From Rhabdophis nuchalis (Eukaryota; Chordata; Lepidosauria; Squamata; Natricidae): DNA of 64,000 nucleotides. The stretch spans positions 15,258,074 to 15,322,073 of the forward strand of contig CM077658.1 of assembly GCA_039707465.1 (NCBI GenBank). Direction: 5' to 3'. This document shows positions 58,718 to 64,000 of this stretch, piece after piece; position 1 is the stretch's first letter, and each line of letters begins with the position of its first letter. Below the pieces are notes generated by a model. The model was not told the origin of the DNA, searched no databases, and worked only from the letters and a program-made list of their open reading frames with translations. The translations under genes and the position numbers were made by a program.

Positions 58718-59015
58718 GGCAGTTCAGCGGGTTGAATCCCTAGCACCACATAATGGAGTGAGCTCCTGTTACTTGTCCCAGCTTCTGCCAACCTAGCAGT
58801 TTGAAAGCACGTAAAAAATGCAACGAGAAAAAATAGGAACCACCTTTGGTGGGAAGGTAACATTGTTCCGTGCGCCTTTGGCGTTGAATCATGCCAACCA
58901 CATGACCATGGAGACATCTTCGGACAGCGCTGGCTCTTTGGCTTTGAAACAGAGATGAGCACCGTCCCCTAGAGTCAGGAACGACTAGCACATATTTGTG
59001 AGGGGAACTTTTACT
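58718..59015 (+). mobile_element. Sauria-type SINE, 5' truncated
   Basis: B-box region 'gcgggttgaatccctagcac', 'cttgtcccagcttctgccaa', 'aggaaccacctttggtggga' and 'gagtcaggaacgactagcac', then 'gaggggaacttttactttt'. The A-box part is missing. Confidence 0.87.
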
Positions 59016-59744
59016 TTTTTTATCCAGTCACTGAACTTCTAATAACGAAGAGAAGTTTCGTTTAGATCAACAGTCACCACAACAGTTCAGCCAGTTGACA
59101 GATTATGAGTCTCTTGAGTTTAATACCAGGTTGAGGAAAATAAAACCTTACTTGCTCTGTATCTGCAGTTCACTAGTGTAATTTTCAGACATCTGTCACT
59201 CTATATTAATCAGTGGGAAGCTACCCCTTTTCAGGCAATGATAGCATACCATAGGAAGACTCAATATTTTTCAAGTGCATGTTTTAATGATTGAGATATT
59301 CAAAAGTCAGCCGGTTGCACTGTTCAAAGGCCGGTCTTTGAAAGAACCCATAAGTTTGGAGAAGGTGAGTGAAAGCCAACTTCTTACAAAAATGGTAAAC
59401 ATTCTCCTGAGGGTTACAATGGTGGCTTCTTCCATACAAGATCATCTTCATGACAAGGAAAATGACCATGTTATGAAGAAGGATAGTCTAGAACGTTTTT
59501 TTACTACATGCTTTCTCATTTTGGGACCCTTTTGTCTTTCACTGCGAAGTTCTCCTAGACATCAAAAAGGACGTTTTCCCATCAAACTATTTAGACTGAA
59601 TCAGAAAGTTCCTTTTGCACAGATGCATCAATAAAGGAGAATATTTGTTGCTCCGGGTTGAAATGAGGGATCCTTGCTGCTCTCTGAGCTTGGTTGGTTT
59701 TTTTTTGTTTCATTACTAGGTAACACATCATCAGTTATTAGTTA
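59016..59744. other. Unique sequence, no gene supported
   Basis: About 730 bp. The frame at 59275-59634 (119 codons, plus) has no recognised domain; the opposite strand also has a 61-codon frame here. Confidence 0.4.
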
Positions 59745-59806
59745 TTATTATGAGTCCCGAAAGGGAGAAGGGCGGTATACAAATCTAATAAATACTAAAT
59801 ACTAAA
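59745..59806 (+). mobile_element. L2 LINE 3' terminus (fragment)
   Basis: 'gagtcccgaaagggagaagg' and 'gcggtatacaaatctaataa', then AATACTA repeats. Confidence 0.7.
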
Positions 59807-60838
59807 TTAGCAGTGCTAGTTTGGGTAATGATATATCTGCAAGGAAACATCATATCTCAGAAAACACCACATTTCATTACCGAACTAGGTAACAACATCG
59901 GTGCTAGAAAGGAGTGGAGTTTGCAGAGAGGAGGAAGAGGAGCGAGGACTATGGGGTCCTTGGTGCTCTGAACTTGGTTGTTTTCTTGCAAGCGTTTCAC
60001 TACCCAACTAGATAACATCATCAATGCTAGAAAGGAGCGTGGATTTGCTCTTTGCTTATGTGCAAGTGTGCAACCCACAGGGATGCATTCCTGAGCGTTA
60101 TCTTTTTTCCTCCTGGCTGTTACAGAATGGGGGTCTCCCTAACGAACCGACTGCCTGCTATTTCTGCCATATTAATGGAAGACAGGCATTTACCTGCTCC
60201 TTGGATAAGCGGGCTGCTCAAGCGTGATCCTAGGAACTAATTTATGGTTCTTAAAATAAAACTAATTTTAATTTTTTTTTAAAAAGGGGGTGTGTTATGT
60301 CTGTTTTGCCCTGCAAATGCGCACAGGGGCTTGAATGATTACCTCGCTTTCTTTTCAACGGCCCGTTCGCCCTGCGTTTCCCCTTTGTTTTACGTTCTCT
60401 AGGCGGTGTTCATTCCTGCACCTGCTAGCAGACTCCGGAAAGGAGAGGCGAGCCCGGCTGTCTTTCTTCCAATCTCTTTTACAAGCCGTGTTTGAAATGG
60501 AAATACACAGAAAGTCATAATCTCAGCATTAGCAGCCACTGGCAAAACCTTCTATTAGTGTCAAACAGTATGTTTTCCACCAGGTTGTGACACTCGCTGG
60601 ACTACAGGGCACAGGAAGGGACACTGATTTAGGGTGATTTATGAAACAAACGTACAGAACTCTAGACAGCCACTGGCGTTAAAGAATATGGATTCTGTCG
60701 TGATGTATCTTGTAGGCTCTCAAGTTGCTATTGGCAGCTCGAAAGTCCAAGTAAAAATGTAAGCCTTTTCTTAACAGAAAGGGATGCTATAAGGAAAATG
60801 TTTCTTAAAAAAATCAAATAAAGAACGCAGCCTGGATA
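59807..60838. other. Unique block, possible regulatory DNA in its second half
   Basis: About 1 kb without recognised transposons. 60300-60720 is locally GC-richer and repeat-free ('ctgcaaatgcgcacaggggc', 'tagcagccactggcaaaacc'). No coding support. Confidence 0.4.
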
Positions 60839-60846
60839 CTATAAGC

Positions 60847-60981
60847 CAGGGATGTCCAAACTTGGGAACTTTAAGACTTGTGGACTTCAATTCCCAGAAT
60901 TCCCCAGGCAACTATGCTGGCTGGGGAATTCTGGGAGTTGAAATCCACAAGTCTTAAAGTTCCCAAGTTTGGACATCCCTG
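60847..60981. mobile_element. Foldback hAT element, 135 bp, perfect duplication
   Basis: Starts 'cagggatgtccaaacttggg' and ends 'cccaagtttggacatccctg'. The duplication CTATAAGC is at 60839-60846 and 60982-60989. Arms of about 55-60 bp pair with one or two mismatches. Confidence 0.95.
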
Positions 60982-60989
60982 CTATAAGC

Positions 60990-61109
60990 CCTCCCACCTA
61001 TCCCATTGTTCTTTGGAAATGCATACGTACCCAGGCTAAAGACTTTATAATTCCCAAATGGAAGATTTGAGCTGAGATTAAAGGCAAAAGTTCTGTGGGC
61101 CTGTCTTGG
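60990..61109. other. Unique spacer
   Basis: No feature recognised. Confidence 0.3.
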
Positions 61110-61221
61110 TGGTGGGGGTCATGTGACTGAGTGGCCGTGGCTGTGAGTGACAGGAGCCCCCCCTCCACCAAGCCACGCCCACACGACTGGTAGGGGGGGA
61201 AAAATTGCATTTCGTCACTGC
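61110..61221 (-). mobile_element. hAT fragment related to type A, reverse
   Basis: 'accaagccacgcccacacga', 'ctggtaggggggg' and 'aattgcatttcgtcactg' resemble the reversed left end of a CAGTG-type element related to hAT-A. The other end is missing. Confidence 0.5.
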
Positions 61222-62544
61222 TTCTAAGTACCAGATGGGGCCACCTACAAATGACACAAACCCATACAAGCAAAGACTTCTGAAGGATGCCATTTTGGGA
61301 AAGCGGCTGTACTTTAATTAGGCTGGGACTCATATATCAGGAGACCCTGAAGCAGAGCCCTGCAATATCTGGCTTGCACATCAGTCCTACGAGTAATCTC
61401 TGACATCTCCATTGCAAAGAATTAGGTAGCAGATGACGGAAACGTCCCCTTCTTGGAGAGCCATTACTTTACCAAGTAGACCAAAAGTGAACTAAATGGA
61501 CAAATGGGCAGCTGTGATTTAGCTCGGTTAAATCTCTCCGCTCTCATTCATCCTGGTGGATTCACAGCCAAGTCTAATCTGGCAGCCCAGAACATGGGGT
61601 ATAAATATCAGAAAATGAGGACTGATTTAAGAGTCTGGAATTCGAAGGGCAGGAAACTCCATATGTTGTGAATACATATGCAGCTAAGTTAGACAGAGAC
61701 CATCATTTTCTGCACAATTTAATTGGGGGGCAGGGGGCAGGGGTGTCTTAATTTTGTTGTTGTTGTTATTGTTTTAGGGATTTGTTACTGGGCAGGGAAG
61801 GGGTGCTGTGGTGGCCTGGAAAGCAATATGGAGAAAAAGTGAAGAGCATTTGGGGGATAAAACAAAGGTTGTTAGGTAAGCATAATAGCAACAGTTCTAT
61901 GCCACAGTTATTGAGCACATAAATTGAACATGTGGGCTTCTTGTGTATGTGTACATCACTTTCCAACCTCCCTCTCCCCCCCCAACTCAAGGCATTTACC
62001 ATTTATTCTTGGCTGAAGATTCTAGCCCATTTGATACCTATTGTCTTAGGCCAGGTTATTTTTAGCTTTCCAGTTTATATTCCAGACTTTGTCTAATTTT
62101 TGTAGGATTCTTCCCAAAGTGACATGATAATAGAGCAGGCTTGTAGTGGTTAGTGACCTTCTCTAACAGTAATTTCTTCCTCTGGGCATTAGAATTGATT
62201 TCCCCTCCCCCTCATCTTGGCATGTGAAGATTCAAAGGATGCCCCTTGCCCCGAATCCCAAGAGCTTACTGTGGCATCGGAAGCAAACATGGGGGAAGAG
62301 AGTTAGCGCTTCTGGACCATTTGTCATGGTAGTTGAAGGACTAAGAAGATCATTGGAGCCAGCTTGGCTGTTACTGTAGGGTGACAAGTTGTTTTGAAGA
62401 CGGTACATTCTTTGGAAGCCCGAGAAGGGATGCTGGGACCTGATTCTTCAAGCAAATAGAATGCAAAACCTGTATAGATGATCCCACTTCATTGGTTTTT
62501 GTCTAACTTGGCCCTTGTTATCTGAGGTGGTTATCTGAAGGAAT
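61222..62544. other. Unique block, no gene supported
   Basis: About 1.3 kb with small G and T runs near 61725-61775. No recognised domain in the short frames. Confidence 0.45.
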
Positions 62545-62828
62545 GTGGTGGCTCAGTAGGTAAGACGCTGAGCTTGTCGATCAGAAAGGTTGGCAGTTCG
62601 GCGGTTCGAATCCCTAGTGCTGCGTAACAGAGTGAGCTTCCATTACTCGTCGCAGCTTCTGCCAACCTTGCAGTTCAAAAGCATGTAAAAATGCAAGTAG
62701 TAAAATAGGAACCACCTTTGGTGGGAAGGGAACAGCGTTCTGTGCGCCTTCGGGGTTCAGTCATGCCGGCCACATGACCATGGAGATGTCTTCAGACAGC
62801 ACTGGCTCTTTGGCTTTCAAACAGAGAT
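62545..62828 (+). mobile_element. Sauria-type SINE, 3' truncated
   Basis: 'gtggctcagtaggtaagacg', B box 'ggttcgaatcc', 'aggaaccacctttggtggga', 'catgccggccacatgaccat' and 'ggctctttggctttcaaaca', then 'gagat', where it switches to an inverted copy. Confidence 0.88.
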
Positions 62829-62974
62829 TTTACATGCTTTTGAACTGCTAGGTTGGCAGAAGCTGGGACAAGTAACAGGAGCTCACTCCATTATGCGGTG
62901 ATAGGGATTCGAACCGCCGAAATTCCAACCTTTCTGATTGGCAAGCTCCGTGTCTTAGCCATTGAGCCACCGCC
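62829..62974 (-). mobile_element. Sauria-type SINE head, reverse, joined to the previous copy
   Basis: 'acatgcttttgaactgctag', 'aggttggcagaagctgggac', 'gggattcgaaccgccgaaat' and 'cttagccattgagccaccgc'. It pairs with the first ~145 bp of the 62545 copy. Confidence 0.88.
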
Positions 62975-63032
62975 TCTATAGACACCATCCCTCATGCCAA
63001 CAAACATGTTGAGGGAACAGGAAGCTCTAGCT

Positions 63033-63253
63033 CAGGGGTGGGCAAACTTTGCAACTTTAAGTCTGAAGGACTTACGCTCCCAGAATTCTCCAGCCAGCAA
63101 AGCTTCATCACACTAGTCCAGGGGTCTCCAACCTTTGCAACTTTAAGTCTGAAGGACTTCAGCTCCCAGAATTCACCAGCCATCAAAGCTGGCTGGAGAA
63201 GTCTGGGAGCTGAAGTCCTTCAGACTTAAAGTTGCAAGGTTTGCCCACCCCTG
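63033..63253. mobile_element. Foldback hAT element with an extra internal arm
   Basis: Outer ends 'caggggtgggcaaactttgc' and 'gcaaggtttgcccacccctg', with perfect duplication CTCTAGCT at 63025-63032 and 63254-63261. Inside, a second left arm starts 'caggggtctccaacctttgc' at 63119. There are therefore two left arms and one right arm. Confidence 0.92.
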
Positions 63254-63261
63254 CTCTAGCT

Positions 63262-64000
63262 ACATCTTGAAAAATCTCTGCTTTTCTCTTTCAAGGCTGC
63301 ATGCACAGTTTTCTCAAGCAATTGTCCATTCAGTTGACTCAGATAAACTTAGTTTAGTTTCAGCAGGGCTGCTGTTTCATCTCCTTTCAGCCCAGGGATG
63401 GGCCATCTGGCGAGCTCCATTTACGACTTGACATGGTACCCTAAACAAATTATCTTTGAAGAAAGGCAATTCTTGGAAGTTTAAAAAAAAAAAGTGTGTT
63501 TGCTCTTCAAGCTATCCTACAAAATTCGGTCTAACCTTTTAATTTTCAGCTTCTTTCAGACAATTTGTGTATCATTATCTAGCTTTGATAGATAAATGTA
63601 TTTTAGAGCTACAAATTACGCAGTATAAATAGACCGATTTTGCATAGGCTCTTTGTTTTCACAGAGTTGAATATCTTGGGTGAGATTGTCAGAATTTTAA
63701 AATTCCTTTTTTTGCCACCGTGAAGGGGTAGCATTTAAAAGGAAAAGGAACATAATGTTTCCCTTTGTCCTTTGTTACCCATTTTGTTGAAATGGCTTCT
63801 TGCTTTGTTTTTGCTGCCCATCACTGGTAAGTGGAAATAGAACTGAAGGAGAATAAACTCTTAAAAAAAAAAAAAGGATGGGATTTTCTTTTGCATTTTC
63901 ATAAGTAATACTATATTGTAAAATAAAGAGCTAGTCGAAATGTTCTAAAAGATGCCTTTCATCGCAGTAATAATTGGCTTTCCTTCTTTGGTGAGATTCC
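63262..64000. other. Unique AT-rich sequence, no gene seen
   Basis: About 740 bp to the window edge with A-runs at 63482 and 63863; no repeat family or coding frame recognised. Confidence 0.45.

Noticed and set aside
59275..59634. 119-codon frame in unique sequence
   Set aside because: No recognised motif and an alternative frame on the other strand; length alone is not sufficient in vertebrate DNA.

Overview
The window is vertebrate nuclear DNA, most likely from a snake and certainly squamate-like. This rests on the repeats recognised by eye: Bov-B-tailed Sauria-type SINEs, CR1 and L2 LINE 3' ends, a CR1/L3-like LINE ending in AGAAT/AATAG pentamers, short palindromic hAT elements with 8-bp target duplications, and very abundant long microsatellites. 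No bacterial-style genes, rRNA, tRNA genes or CRISPR arrays were seen, and no multi-exon protein gene could be supported. Nearly all long open frames are simple repeats ([24 protein letters not shown]) or decayed retrotransposons.

Layout. 1-7.8 kb: an L2 end, a ~860-bp polypyrimidine tract, a SINE, and a cluster of related hAT elements (TIR CAGTGGTGG), three of them nested in one another at 4966-6095. 7.8-12.7 kb: a SINE, another hAT copy, a ~630-bp polypurine tract, a TA-flanked terminal-repeat element and a sub-repeat-rich element. 12.7-16.4 kb: mostly unique DNA with one long perfect palindrome. 16.4-24.1 kb: an L3-like LINE, CR1, a SINE carrying four identical 66-bp tandem units, an ~850-bp tetranucleotide array, and an L2 nested in a CR1. 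24.1-32 kb: mainly unique AT-rich DNA. 32-41.8 kb: L2 copies nested in a terminal-repeat element, an L3-like LINE, LTR fragments, and one coding-like frame of unknown identity at 40456-40779 (minus). 41.8-49.9 kb: SINEs, CR1, L2, hAT elements. 49.9-51.6 kb: unique DNA. 51.6-64 kb: SINEs, a CR1 split by a hAT element, a hAT copy resembling a family known from mammals, and several hAT palindromes with clean target duplications.

Interpretation. This looks like intergenic or intronic DNA. The repeat-poor blocks (about 12.7-14.9, 28.9-31.9, 49.9-51.6 and 60.0-60.8 kb) are the best places to look for conserved regulatory sequence, but conservation cannot be judged from one sequence. The most informative content is the nested-transposon stratigraphy, microsatellites repeatedly associated with transposon ends or interiors, and a few hairpins and duplications that record unusual DNA repair. 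No new defence or metabolic system is visible. Repeat family names come from recalled consensus features and were not searched against a database.
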